Shown here: positions 22,401 to 34,723 of the stretch, in pieces
How positions within the stretch are numbered: the stretch's first letter is position 1
Layout of the letters: each line of letters starts with the position of its first letter
NCBI GenBank assembly: GCA_024529925.1
Contig: JAFEUB010000719.1
Location: 377,369-441,368 of the forward strand
Direction of reading: 5' to 3'
Origin: Ophthalmolycus amberensis
Taxonomy: Eukaryota > Chordata > Actinopteri > Perciformes > Zoarcidae
Length of the DNA: 64,000 nucleotides
Program-made: the position numbers and the translations under genes
Notes under the pieces: generated by a model
What the model saw: only the letters and a program-made list of their open reading frames with translations
Database searches by the model: none
What the model was told of the DNA's origin: nothing

Positions 22401-25400
22401 GCTAGTTGGGGGTTCGAAGAGGGGCAAATCTGATGGGTGGCATCCGAACCTGGCACCAAAACCAGCTGGCGCAACAAACCCTGTGCATGGGGCAGCAGAT
22501 AAGAATCAAAAGAGGTGAAAACATATTAACCGTATGGTTTAGCAGCTTGTCTATCGTGAAAGTTAGTGATAAGGAAATATAAGTCTTACTGAATACAAGC
22601 CTTTCCATCTACCCCGACTGCCAATGTGGAATTTCGACCCCTGAATGTTGAGATCTGCGGGGAAAGGCCTGGAGGGAACACTGTTTGCCATAAAGCTGGA
22701 GTAAGTTGTTTTTCCTCTTTGAATATAACTTAAAGACACTGTAATTAAATTAATCTCTTCCATTCTTCTGTTTGTAAGACTGAGACAGGAATCATATTTT
22801 ATAGGCACCGTACGGGAGCTGATATGTCTCAGCTTCTGTGTGCCAGAGGCATGTTTCCACGAAAAAAACATCTATCACGTACTGTCATGCCACTGTGATA
22901 CGGCTGCAGGGTGTGAGCAGATTGCAATGGGGCCATTGTATTGTGGTGAAGGATCTACTATCCCTCAAGGGAATTCAGGGGCCACAGGAAGAGAGGATGG
23001 TAGGAGACAGACAGTGAACATGCAGAAGACAGAGACGAACAAGAATAAAAACATGAACTTACATTTCCAGGGGTGTGCTGCAGTCCACTGTGAGCCTGAC
23101 ATGATGACTACCAACACCTAAAACCAGAGTGTGCCACTGGTTGTCATACAGTCCGGCGCCTCGAAACACCCAGCGCTCTACAACTCCTCCGTGGCCTCTA
23201 AAAAGAAAGTGCAGACGTTTTTTGGAGAACCTCAGTCCCAGGATGACCCGTCGACGTTCTTCATTACTCTCGACTCGCCTCTTCTTCTCCCTCTCTCCAT
23301 GTCGTTGTTCTTCACCGACAGTCCTCTCTTTTTTCTTTTCCAAAATGTACCCTTTATCGTTCCCCTCTTCCTCCTCCCCCACTCCTCTTTTCTCTACTTG
23401 CTTTGGCTCCATCAAGGAAAAGATGTATTCATTTCCCTGGAAGGTAAAAGGCGAAAAAACATTCAGACACACTGTATGCAGCAGGGGTGGAAAGTAACAA
23501 AGTACTGTAGAGCTGCAACAATGAATCGATTAATCAAGAAAATAGTCCACAGATTAATCAATAATAAAACAATATTGTTAGTGGCAACTCTTACTTGTAA
23601 TTTACTAACATAGTTCAACATGTTACTCCTCTACTACATTTTAGAGGGAGATTTTGTACTTTTTACACCGCTACTGCTTCTACATTACAACTCAGAAGTT
23701 TTAAAAACTGAAGTGCATTGTTAGATAGTAAATAAAAAATTAAAAATTTAAAATCCCAGAAATATACTTTGCTCTGTCATGAGCACTTTTAATAGATGTT
23801 TTAAGTACATTTAGTTGAGATTCCTTCCGTAGCCTACTTTACTTTTCCTTTAAATACAATTTTGAATGCAGGACTTTAATTTGTAAGTATTTTCTCACTC
23901 CGGTACTTTCACTTCAGTAAAGCGTCTGAGTACTTCTTCCACCACTGGTATTAACCGACAAACTTGGAAGCTCACCTTGGGGGCAATGCTAGTGACTTTT
24001 AGTGTCACAACAATGGAGAATTCTTTGGGGAACAGGTCGCAGTCCACCAGCAGCTGGGAGGAGGGAAAGCTCATCGAGGTATGAGGGCTTGAGAAATGCA
24101 CACCCCTCACCCCTCCAGCCTGCTTCATGTGCACCCCTGCTATGAGTTTGGAGGAGTCCCTCTCGAGGACAAAAGACAGAAGATCCAGAGGGAGCAAATC
24201 TGGAGACAATGAGCAAATAAAGAGGTCAGGAAGATTGCTCCACTGCTTCAGCCTTTAAATGCAGAATATGCTATACTATTAACCAGTTGTTTCTCTCTAA
24301 AGGAGCCCTGAGATTAAAGGGATAGCAAAAAAGTACCAAGATTATCTGCTACCCAAATTATGTAAATTTTTCAGATGTTTCTGCAAGTTTCTAAAAAGTA
24401 TTTAAAGTTAATGGGAAATTTTCTCATAGGAATTGGTGGAATGTTTGTGTATTTACTCAAGTACTGTATTGATGTACAAAGTACCGGTACTTGTTCTTTA
24501 TTTCAGTATTTTCTTTGCACGCTGTACTTCATACTTTCACTCTAATACATTGCAGAGAGAAATATTGGACTTTTTATCAACTATATTTATTTGATAGCTT
24601 AGTCACTTTACAAATCAAGATGTTTGCATACAGAACGTAAAGATGATATAATATGATGCCAATAGAATATACAAGTAAAGCTGAAATAGTTAGTCAGTGA
24701 AATATATCATCAATCTGTTCCATGCAAAATCTTTTAAATGACAATAATTGTGAAGGTTTCACTTTGGGCTCTGCCGGATTATGACATTTCTCACCATCTA
24801 CTGAATTTTTACAATCCAAACAACCGATTTTTTAAGTAAAATAATCTGCAGATTAATTCATAACAGAACAATAGATTGGTTGCGGTTGTATGCCTCTGCC
24901 GACCAGTGATGTTGCAGTTTAGACATCTATCTCTGTCCAAAATGTTATCACTTAATTACTTCATCCTGTTAGACATTTGTGTGAAATTGTCTTAATGAGC
25001 ATATGAGTTATGGCAAAAACTGTGTTTTGCGACATCACAGTGACCTTTGACCACCAAATCAGTTCAACCACGAAGCCAAGTGGATGTTTGTGCCGAATTT
25101 GAAGACATTCCTCAAGGCATTCCTGAGATATTGCATTCACAAGAATGGGACGTACGTGTGGTCACAAAAACCTTGACCTTTGACCTCTAAATTCGAATCA
25201 GTTCGTCGTTGAGTCCACGTAGATGCTTGTGCCAAATTTGAAGAAATTCCCTCCAGGTGTTGCTGAGGTATTGCGTTCACGAGAATGGACCGGACATACG
25301 AACAATCAACCTGGCTGCGGCTGTTGCCGACACCGTGGCATAATAATCATTTAGTAGTAGCAGCCGTGTAGAAACTTTTACTAAAGTAACAGTACTTTTA

Positions 25401-26066
25401 CAGTGTGGTATTAGTACTTTTACTGCTCATAGGTTAATAAATACCATTTGAAACAAAAAGCAGTCATCGCTTTGCTTTTAAGGGGACACACCTTAAAAAG
25501 TTTGAGAATACCTGCTATAAACTAATAAATCAATTAATGACATGGCATGCTGGACTCCCTGATGTGTGAGAAAGAACCCTGGGTGGCTAAAGGGCATTTT
25601 AGGAGAGGTTGTATAAAGAAAGAGGCTGGAATAACAGAAGAGAATTGCTCTGAAACATGCACCCTGTTCATCCTGATACTCTGATGTGTTCTGGAATCCT
25701 AACCACATCCAATGTCTGTACTTGTTTGTGGATATCAATTCAAGTTAATATTGCACTCAATACTGCACACACAAACACTCCCACTGAACTGTAAGCAGAC
25801 ACAGACAGTTTTATTATCCAAAAGAATTTTAGCTGGAGGGGTTTCCCAGGATTTTAGATGAAACCGTAAACCATCCACTGAATAATTGTTAACTGAACAT
25901 CAGATCTGTTTGAGTGAGCTGAAGTAATAGAGACGAACGCTCAGGTTGAAAGGGGCAAAATAGAATAAAATGGTACGATACCTGTGCAGCGTCTCCATGT
26001 GTCTGCGGTGGTGTCAATGGCCCTTAACCCCAGGAGCAGGAGGTGCACGAATATGAGCGATGTCAT
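19491..26066 (-). CDS. tspear: TSPEAR: TSPN (laminin G-like) domain and EAR repeats
   Basis: Secreted protein with an N-terminal thrombospondin-type laminin G domain and a beta-propeller of EAR/EPTP repeats; human TSPEAR is linked to hearing and tooth/hair development. Thirteen exons total 2196 nt (731 residues; human 669): 25982-26066, 23976-24199, 23063-23436, 22590-22680, 22324-22480, 22067-22198, 21907-22010, 21612-21770, 21337-21538, 20988-21220, 20127-20305, 19887-19988, 19491-19644. Exon 1 encodes a signal peptide (MTSLIFVHLLLLGLRA). Exons 2-3 carry the TSPN domain. Exons 8-13 hold EAR repeats, visible as DWExF motifs each followed by a hydrophobic LVVAN strand (DWEAF, DWEFF, DWEMF, DWEFF, DWEFF). 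All phases join. Exon 3 has an unusual Lys/Glu-rich insertion, which accounts for most of the extra length. The exon 7 acceptor (22011) was chosen by phase and is the least certain boundary. Confidence 0.92.
23482..23947. mobile_element. hAT-like non-autonomous element in tspear intron 2
   Basis: Left end CAGGGGTGGAAAGTAAC; right end, read on the - strand, CAGTGGTGGAAGAAGTACTC, giving imperfect TIRs. The flanking 8-mers GTATGCAG and GTATTAAC agree at 5 of 8 positions, consistent with a decayed target duplication. The interior has AGTACTTTTAC-like tracts and an ATTAATC-rich segment. The layout resembles a very common fish hAT-type family, as recalled. Related copies lie at about 24437-25430 and 40976-41342. 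Confidence 0.6.
24437..25430. repeat. Composite repeat block in tspear intron 1
   Basis: Outer parts (about 24437-24640 and 25365-25430) resemble the hAT-like family at 23482-23947: ACTCAAGTACTG, AGAGAAATATTGGAC and AGTACTTTTACTG tracts. Between them lie an ATTAATC-rich segment (about 24690-24890) and a duplicated unit with TGACCTTTGACC motifs (about 25020-25330). The nesting suggests younger repeats inserted into an older element. Confidence 0.5.
25030..25305. repeat. Imperfect tandem duplication with DR1 motifs
   Basis: Two units of about 135 bp in head-to-tail order, at about 25030-25160 and 25161-25305. Each contains, in order, TGACCTTTGACC, a CACGAAG/GAGTCCACG segment, TGTGCCxAATTTGAAGA, CCT(C)AAGGCATT/CCAGGTGTT, ATTGC(G/A)TTCAC and GAATGG. 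Exact boundaries are approximate. Confidence 0.65.
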
Positions 26067-28136
26067 TCCAAAAAGCCTGTTTGGTTCAATTGCCAGCTGG
26101 TGCAAATGTCTCCATATTTCTGTGAGTTGCTCCTTTTGTCTCTATCTTAAGTGACGATACAAACCAGGCAGCCGTGCTTTCTTCATATTTATCCAAGTGA
26201 GTATTTTTTTTTTAGATCCAAAGAAAAATGTCCAGTCAACAAACTCTGTTTAAAGTTATCAAAGGCTATTCTGGCTATACCTAAGATTCACAAACGGAAG
26301 AAGAGAAGACCTAGAGCTGTGATTCCTCTGTGCTTCGAGGAGGAATCCATTCATCTGTGTGGAGAATCCTGCACCTGCAGCTCCTTTTAAACACCAGAGC
26401 CATGCAAATCACCAAGCAGCCTGTCACTCATCCTCCCTCAACCGCCTCTGATGACACAGACCTGCCAGAGGGGTAAGCTGCTCCACTTGTAGTCAGTCGG
26501 TGTGTGTGTGTGCTCACGTACACACAGACCGAGTGACACACAAGCGGACTATTTTAATGCAATAATATAGGAAAAAAATCTCTCAATAGACAAATTCCTC
26601 CAGACATTCACGACATGAGAGAGGCCTTAGCAGACAAAATGTAATTAAAAGCCATCCTAAAAACAACAGAGCATATGCGACCTTTGGTCCACTATTGGAT
26701 AGATGGATATGAGCGGAGCTATTACCGTATTAGCTGTTATCCCGTCGTTTATTACCTGGGAAACCGTGGTATGTGCATGAACCCAGCTGTGATATTAAAG
26801 TATCAAAAAAGGATGTTCTGCAAATATCACTAGTTGAAAGAGTAATGATGTCCCAGGGCAGTGACATGAGGAAACACTGCAACGGCAAAGTAGTAACAGG
26901 GCCGATTTGGCAGAATGGCTAAATAGCAGGAGATGGCTTTTGAATACAAAGTTTTGGTTATCCATGGGCACCCAACAATTTAATACCACTTCTAAGTATA
27001 TGTAACTCTGGTTTGTTGGTTACCGGGCACTCGTGAAATAATCAGTGTTTTGATAGACGCCGGCATCTTGTGTGGTGTCAGATCTCTCGGAATCCTCTGA
27101 TCCTCCGACTGGCACATTTACAAGGCAAATACTCTCAGCACTCTCTTCCTCTCGTCCACATTAAAAGCAGAGACTGCACACAGATCAGGAGGCAAGATAG
27201 AAACTCGGCCTTACTCTTCGTTCTCTGTCCATTCATTAATCTTTCTTCCTTCCAGGCATGGAGTTTCAGAAGGACCTGTTGAGATGCAGATAAAGTGAAC
27301 GTAGATGTCCACTCGTGCGCATGCTCTTCCTTATTCCTGGTTTGACTCACCAACTGCTGCGATCAGTCTTATCACTGTTCCAGTTGTGCTGAAAGTAACC
27401 ATTCAGTCAGCGTGTCAGATGAGATTTAAGATTCTAATTCAGGATTTCCTGGAAGTGATTTTAAATAATTAGACTTAATAGAAGATCTTTTTTTAAGCCT
27501 GCTTCTTTCAATGTAGTGACCCTTTGTCTCTCAAGGTGCATTTCAGGGCCCTTTGGAAATAAGTAGTTCTAACTTTGGTTTTGATCCAGTGTCATTCTTC
27601 AATTCTATGCAGAATTCTTTCATCACTTTTGTATTTGTGCACAAGTGTGTTATGTGGAGGATAACCCAAGTCAGACAGACGCACGAGACTATAGTTAACT
27701 GGCACCACCTAGCTGTCTATTTTCTTCAAAACTTGGGCATACAGTACATGTTTAGCAGACAACGCCCCAGTGGGAATTAAAACCTATATAAATGGGGCTT
27801 TCCAAAATCAAGAAATCAACATTGAAATTCTGAACGGTGAATCAAATGTCTTCAACCACATACAAAATACATTTCCGCCTTTTAACTTATTATTGTGGGC
27901 ATTATTACATTATAAGCATTTAATTGCATTTTGAACACGCAACCTCTTCAAAAACCTAAATGCACATGTTTAAAATATAAAACTATATATCACACAGCAA
28001 CTATATAGAATTCAATGACAGACATTTCCCGTTATGGCAGGTTCGGTTGAAGACGGGAAGGAATCTCTTCCAGCTTCTTAGTAATAAATTAATCATGTAC
28101 TGTAAGCACATCAAGTGGCAGTTATTGTAAGCTTGA

Positions 28137-28250
28137 TGGAGCCAATCCCAGCTGACATTGGGCAAAGGCAAGGTTCACCCTGGACATCGCAGGACTGACA
28201 CATATGGACAGACAACCACGAGCAATTAAGAGCCATCAATTAACCTTTTT
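28137..28250. repeat. Dispersed fish repeat fragment
   Basis: The string of motifs AAGGTTCACCCTGGACATCGCAGG (split over 28170-28195), GACAGACAACCACGAGCAATT and CATCAATTAACC matches, from memory, a repeat found very often in fish introns and intergenic DNA. Limits are approximate. Confidence 0.45.
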
Positions 28251-30555
28251 TTAATGCGGATAGTTGTAAAGCATTATAATAAACATTTAAATTCTTGACC
28301 AAATTTTAGATACACAAATACAAATCAATGATGCTCGCGACAGCAAATCTGAGTACCAAACTATATTTATTGTATACAGTAGTAAAAGACCACAAATAAT
28401 GTACAAATCAGTAGAGAAACAAATAAGACGTGGACCCCGTTCTTCGTACATTACACGGCTTAGCTCGTATGTTAGCCAGCTCAAAAGATCTCGGTCAAGC
28501 AGTTGTTAAAATGAATGTGGAAGGCTGTCTTGATAACTGTGCTCTTATTTTTGCGAGACTGGAAAGCTAAAACCAGGATCGCTACTTGTGACTGGCTTGT
28601 GCAGAGAAATGTCCTTCAGAGTGATCGCTCACCGGTTTAGCACGTCTATGAAACCATTTTGTCTCATGCTTGATGTTAATGACGATGATGAGATATGGGT
28701 AGTCCTTAAATGTGATTTGATATTTATTGGGGCCAGAGAGGAATATTTCAGCAGGTGAGAGTACAGTAAATTATTTTTGTAACATTTATGTTGAATATTG
28801 ATTTGGGAAAAGCTCACAGTTCACCAAAAAAAAAAAAGAAAAGAAGTTTGATTCATCCTGTAAAATGGCATTGGTTGTATTTTGTTGTACTTAAGTATGT
28901 TAAGACTGCTTCATTCAAACCTCGTTCAGGGATGACAATTCTAATCAGTCAGTGTCTCCGAAGACGTCGCCTCATCTGAAAATAAACTAAAAACAGTCGT
29001 CATGATCCAACTCGCTCTGAATGAAGTTGCACCTTTGCAGGATTTGAGCACAAGGACTACTTACTTTAGCAGCAGGACATCCTGACTGAAGTGAAAAATC
29101 CAAGCTCATGTCTGGCCGTCAATCAAATGAAGCCAACTGTTATCTACGTACAACGAACGGGGCCCCTGTGGGTACAGGACACTATTCTCCCAACTCCATT
29201 GGTTGGCCTCCCTGCCCTCCCCGATATGCAACAAACTGCATGCATCCTAGTCTGAACTGTAACATATTGAAGACACTCGTCACCACTTGGGATCTCACCG
29301 TTTACCAGCACTGCAGTCAAGCTTTTGAACAAACGGCCCCAAACGTCTGCCTTGTGCACACAAGGAAACAGCTTGGCAGTTGATGTGGCAGTGAAAAGTG
29401 TCTTCAAAACGTGTTAATATAAACATACTGACTTTTGTTGGACAGCCCTGCTCAACTGGAATCAGCTTCTCTTCAAAACACATGTAGGATCAGTTGTCCC
29501 ATCAGCTTACATTCGCAAGGACAATACAGAGATGAGACAACTGACCCCAAAAACAGTCCCGCCCACAGCCCACCCACTACTTTAACTCCCCAAAATGTAA
29601 AACCCACAAGCAGAGCCACTTGCAAGAATACCATAAAGGACTGGCCACTGGCCCGCTTCATCAGAAAACAAATGTATTGTACATCAAGAGACTATCTTAC
29701 ACAGCGACCCTTACCATCTCAACGGATAAATTAAATTCCCCTCCCCGAAATAGGAATAGTCTGGATGAGCGAATACAAGTCTGTACCACGGATACCCACA
29801 ACCGTTCTCAATTAGTAGAAGTCAAAAAGGAAGCAAATAACATCAATGAATACAAACTCCTTTAAAATGTGACGGTTTTGACCTTGCAGTTTGCTTTTAG
29901 AGTGATCCAAGTACATCAAATATGAAACAGAAGTTCGGTCTTTGGAGTATTGGTCCAAGCAACACAACTTTTATCTAACGCTCACTCGGATACTTCTGTA
30001 CATGAAAAAACCAACAAGCTCCCTGGTTGTTAATTGTTAAAAGAAAAATCAAAAAAATACAAAAGCATTGCAGAACTCTTTAGCAAAAGCACCTAAAATG
30101 TAGAGAGAATTAAAATACCTTTTTGACAGAAGAGCAGGAGCCACCGGTCAGACAAAAAACACATTAGAGCGAAGTGAAATGGAAGGCGGCCTGTATGTAT
30201 TAAGTTCAGATAGTGCTTCCACTTCAAACCATTTTCACGCCCACTGACTGTGACCCCCGGACAAAAAAAACTGGCAGAGCCTCGCGTTTGACCACGGTGG
30301 ATGAAAACCTCGACAAACTACTGGATACTAAGCTTTCACTGGAGAGCGAATGAGAAGCGCTGACAAACCAGGAACAGCTGTGACGTGCTGTTGGTCCAAT
30401 CACAGCCTGCGTTGCCAGAAGGAAATGTTGTCCCGATTGGCTGTTGACACGCACAAAAGTTCAGTCCTGGCTGAGACAGTACATAAACAGCTGAGGAGCC
30501 CCCTCCCCCCACACACCTGACGAAAAACCATGACAGACATCTTGAAACGGAAGAA

Positions 30556-30604
30556 ATAATCATTATTATTATTATTACAATGATGATAATAATAATAATA
30601 ATAA
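30556..30604. repeat. (ATT)n/(AAT)n trinucleotide tract
   Basis: Runs of ATT followed by AAT around a short ACAATGATG centre. The tract can fold back on itself. It lies about 90 nt past the sumo3 stop, within the probable 3' UTR. Confidence 0.8.
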
Positions 30605-30692
30605 TCATAGGCTGAGAGGAGCGATGGGGAGGGACAGTGAAAGTGGCTGAGGGCGTGGTCTGAGGGTGGCCGTCAATGCGGTGGGGGAGGGC

Positions 30693-32170
30693 TTAGCAGT
30701 GCCCGCCTGTCTGCTGCTGGAAAACATCTATGGTGTCTTCATCTTCCATCTCCAGCTGAGAGAAGCAGAGGGAGAGGAATTGCAGTTAGTGGATGTAAAC
30801 AACAACTGAACGGGTAAAATAATGCAGAGACAGAAGTATAAAGCTCTCATTTAAGCACAATGATGCTGAATGTTAAAATAAAGTGTCTATACAGGCTTCT
30901 TTAACGTTTTACCGTCACGTAGAAAGCTTGTTTCTGGCTAGATCTAAGGGAATATAATGGTGAATACGATCTCACCTGTGCAGGGGTATCCGTCTCATTG
31001 ATAGGCTGGCCATCAAACCTGAACCTGATCTGCCGTATTGCGAGGCCCTGCAGAAGCGACAACAGACATGAGGGGTGACTGAAAGGATTTGTTTTTAGGA
31101 CAGGTACAGTGTGCAAGTCAGGGTGACGCTGACTGAGGTGTAACAGCAAATCCAAAATAATTGCATGTTGTCGGCGAGGAAAGCAGTCATTTAGGCTTTT
31201 CGGCTCACCTGTCGGTCACAGTATGCCTTCATTAGCTTGCTGAGCGGTGTGTGCCTTTTGATTTTAAACTGGACCACCGACCCATCTTGCCCTGCAACCT
31301 TGAGGTTGATGTGATCGTTCTCGGTCTTTACTCCCTCCTGCAAGAGACAAGCGCGTTGAACACAATGATACCACAAACAGTCAGGAGCTTATACAACAGT
31401 CACAGATACAACACATTAAAAAAAGAGCACTATTAGACAGTCAAGTAGTAACTTAGCTGTTACCAGACTTCAGGCTGCAAGCCTGTAACTTTAAAAAGAC
31501 AGTGTGTGGTGAAGGAATCCACTTGTTTGTAGATACTTGAACCAAAACCAACTCATTAAACAGAGTAATGCATGCAGGGTACATTGCTTTAGTCACAGAT
31601 GCTAACGTTAGCATGATTAGCTCCAGCCCTTTAAGACCACTGCCGAGTTTAGCTGCCGGCTAACGATGCTAACGCTTTTGTTTTGTTGTGCGGAGGCAAA
31701 AAAACAAGCGCAGCCACGTTACAAACAGCCACAAAACAACGGCTACTTTGATTGTTTTATATGAGTTCGTCGTTCTATTGGCGCTCTTTTGTCGCCGTTG
31801 CAGTTGCGGCATTTGTAGCGTTGCGGACATAACGTGGTGCCGTTTTGACAAAGAAAAAAAAAAATCCGCAAATGACAATCATGGTGTGATTGTCATTTAT
31901 GCTCACAGTCTTCGATACTCTAGTCAGTTGGACAGATTATCTCCTCGTGCTATCTAACAGAGTGCTGTGTGAGGGCAGGTAAATGTAAACGGCTGTGCGG
32001 GTACTCATTCATTTCCGAAACAAACACTGCGCCGATTCAGAGAAACGTGCAAACCAGGCCATTTTAGATTGCACATCTGAGAAACGGTTTGGCAGGAGCG
32101 CGACTCAGCCATCTCTTCAAATCTACAGCTCTCTAAACCTTTATCTTACCTTTGGCTTTTCCTCTGACAT
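30693..32170 (-). CDS. sumo3: Small ubiquitin-like modifier 3
   Basis: Ubiquitin-like protein that is conjugated to lysines of nuclear proteins through E1 SAE1/2 and E2 Ubc9. Four exons (32150-32170, 31209-31337, 30976-31047, 30693-30755) total 285 nt and 94 residues. The sequence starts MSEEKPKEGVKTENDHINLK; Lys11 sits in a ψKxE site (VKTE) used for poly-SUMO chains in SUMO2/3. The protein ends DVFQQQTGGHC, so only two residues (His-Cys) must be removed by SENP proteases to expose Gly92. This short tail differs from the long tail of human SUMO3 and is closer to SUMO2 in length. The neighbours tspear and pttg1ip, which flank SUMO3 in human, support sumo3. Intron 1 follows codon 7, as in other SUMO genes. 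Confidence 0.95.
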
Positions 32171-32299
32171 CTTGGCTGTATTTCGTGTGTGTGTGTTTTC
32201 AGGATAATCGGTTAATTGGGCAGTATTTGTCTTTCTGCCGCCTTCTGTCCTCTCCTTTCCTCCGCTGACGGGTACGCGCTTTGGACCGAAGTTACACCC

Positions 32300-32340
32300 A
32301 CACACGATTGGATCTGGGGGAGACCACGTGACGACCAAAC
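32300..32340 (-). promoter_or_regulatory. sumo3: Candidate sumo3 promoter elements (CCAAT and CACGTG)
   Basis: A - strand CCAAT lies at 32307-32311 and a palindromic E-box CACGTG at 32325-32330 (within GTCACGTGG), about 140-160 nt upstream of the sumo3 ATG. CCAAT (NF-Y) and CACGTG (USF/MITF-type) pairs are common in promoters without TATA boxes. Function is inferred from position only. Confidence 0.4.
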
Positions 32341-32555
32341 CGCGGGAGCGCGGAAACGGGGGCGCGCATCAATGCAAAATACTCGAGCACGCGGACAGAA
32401 TAACCTATGATGGTTAGTATTGTATCAACACCTCTGAACACTCGTACTTCACCATGCGTTTGTGGTAAATTAGGTGTAAAAACACTTACAAACTTAAAAA
32501 CACTTAAATAACGTTGAATTAAGTCATGAAATAAAATCCAAACATGAGGTTTGAT

Positions 32556-33570
32556 ACCCCCCAACTGCTCTGACATCAAACAACCACCTACACCCCTTGC
32601 CTCCTCCTCACCTCTCCCAAACGACCCCCCACCGGCACTGAGGATCTGTGAAGAGCATGTGAGTCGGCTTTTTCACAGACAGAAGATTAGGAAGGCACCA
32701 TGGCCCAGACGGTGTGTCCCCGTCCTGCCCGAAAGTCTGTGCTGACCAGCTGGCCCCCATCTTCACGGAGATCTTCAACCGATCACTGGAGCTGTGTGAA
32801 GTCCCCTCCTGCTTCAAACGCTTCACGATCATCCCGGTCCCCAAGAAATCCTCCATCACAGGATAAAATGACTACAGGCCCGTCGCCCTGACGTCTGTGG
32901 TCATGAAAGCCTTTGAAAGACTGGTGTTGACCCAACCTGAAGAACATCACAGGGCCCCTACTGGACCCCCTGCAGTTTGCCTACCAGGCAAACAGGTCGG
33001 TGGATGATGCAGTCAACATGGGACTGCACTACATGCTGCAACACCTCGACTCCCCAGGGACATACGCAAGGGTTCTGTTTCTGGACTTTAGCTCAGCGTT
33101 CAACACCATCGTCCCGGAGGTACTTGAACCTAAACTCTCCCAGCTCACTGTGCCAGCCTCCACCTTTCAGTGGATCACAAACTTCCTCAGGTGAGGCTGG
33201 GAAAAATCACATCCAGCACCCGGACTATCAGCACTGGCGCCCTTGTGGGATGTGTGCTCTCCCCACTGCACCTCAGAGGACCCAACTGTTAGACTCATGA
33301 AGTTTGCAGACGACACAATGGTTATCGGCCTCATCAGGGACGGTGATGAGTCTGCAAGCATACAGACAGGAGGTTGAACAGCTGGTCCTCTGGTGTGGTC
33401 AGAACAACCTGGAGCTGAACAAGCTCAAAACTGTGGAGATGACAGTGGACTTCAGGAGGAGCCCCCCCCCCACTGCTGATCCTGTTGTACTCTATCATCC
33501 AGTCTGTTCTCTGCTCCTCTATCACTGTGTGGTGCGTACGCATACATGGCCAATAAAGCTGATTCTGAAT
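32556..33570 (+). mobile_element. Decayed L2-like LINE, reverse transcriptase remnant
   Basis: Translated pieces in several frames match the order of non-LTR reverse transcriptase: a region around LAPIFTEIFN and NDYRPVAL, then LFLDFSSAFNTI (33081-33114), then the FADD catalytic box at 33303-33314 followed by LELNKLKTVEM. Frameshifts, in-frame stops and internal deletions make it non-functional; only the last part of the element is present. The 3' end CCAATAAAGCTGATTCTGA is typical of L2/Maui-type tails. It lies between sumo3 and pttg1ip, opposite to their strand. Confidence 0.85.
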
Positions 33571-34723
33571 ACCTCTATCATTACACTGAAGCTTTTGTGC
33601 CATATGGTATTTTAAAAGAACCATTACAGCTAAATTGTAATCAAACAGATTGAAATTTGTTGACTCCTCATAAACCCCCACTAGTGTCTAATGTCTATAA
33701 TCAGATCAAGGCATTTCATTAAAAACAACAATATAGTAATTTGTAATCACTGATGTGTCAGCAGTTTCCTTCAGTGATAGTTATTTGTTCATTTCCTTTG
33801 GTAATATCAATTGCTTCTTCAGAAAAATACAATTCAGCATTGTCAAATCTTTGAGAAAATTCACTAACCCATTATTGCCTGGTGATTTATTTTGTTACCG
33901 GTATATATCAGATAAAATCAGGATACATTTTGACATAAAATATCCCAAATGCTGTTGGTATAAAACACAAGCAATAAAAGTCAAGCACTAATTAAATAAT
34001 TATTCCAAAGTCTTTTATTTGGCTTGTGTGCCTTTACAGGACACACCGGCAAATGTAGAATCACGCAAACTCATCTAAATGTAGGATCAACACATTCAAT
34101 AATCAAGAATTTAATGATTACTTCATAAATTACGTAAGAAGGGTTGAAGATTTGTTCATTTCAGTGAAACATACAGCAGTACCACAAAAAGAAGGGATGA
34201 GTCAATTTGGAACAAGAGAAGAAATCACAAAGTACAAAAATAGGCTATAATCTTCTAAGTATATCAATAAATCAGCAGCAACTCAGCGGAACAAAACAGA
34301 TTTGCAGATGAAACAGATTTTCTTAAGAAAAAAAAGAAAGTTGGTCCTACAACTGAACTGGATTATTTTCCATTCTGTACGGTTAAACTTAAAAGTTAAC
34401 CCTAATAAATAGTATTAGCCACAGGATAGACTAGTATAGTATTGAAGAACACTGCAGCCATACTCTAGCTTTTGGTTAGAGCCTCTTAGGTCATCACACA
34501 ACATTCCTGTTCATTGGCTGGAGGAAGCCAGACGAGCCTGTCCATATATCTATATCTATATCTATATCTAGATAGATATATCTACAAAACAACTGTCACT
34601 TTTCTAAAATTGTATGAGTTATAGTTTAAATAAATTCTCATGTCTACAAGACATGTTGTTGATGTCTGTTGCGTGAGAGGTCAGAGTTCAGGGGAAAACC
34701 CAACGGTCGTGGTGTAAATCCTC
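33571..34723. other. Intergenic region and pttg1ip 3' UTR
   Basis: No coding exon. The sequence is AT-rich. A TATATC-type tract with an inverted partner lies at 34548-34585. The - strand AATAAA at about 34009-34014 (TTTATT on +) is a candidate polyadenylation signal for pttg1ip. Confidence 0.4.
34548..34585. repeat. (TATATC)n tract ending in an inverted repeat
   Basis: Repeated TATATC units turn at CTAGATAG into the complementary order, so the tract can form a hairpin. It lies in the probable pttg1ip 3' UTR, about 140 nt past the stop. Confidence 0.6.

Larger units (their letters stand above)
26067..30692. other. tspear 5' flank and sumo3 3' flank
   Basis: No coding exon recognised in 4.6 kb. 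The right part may be a long sumo3 3' UTR. It ends at a trinucleotide tract near 30556-30604. Two CCAAT-type motifs in opposite orientation lie at about 30393-30397 and 30437-30441. A dispersed fish repeat lies at about 28137-28250. The left part contains the tspear promoter, with no clear core element seen. Confidence 0.4.
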
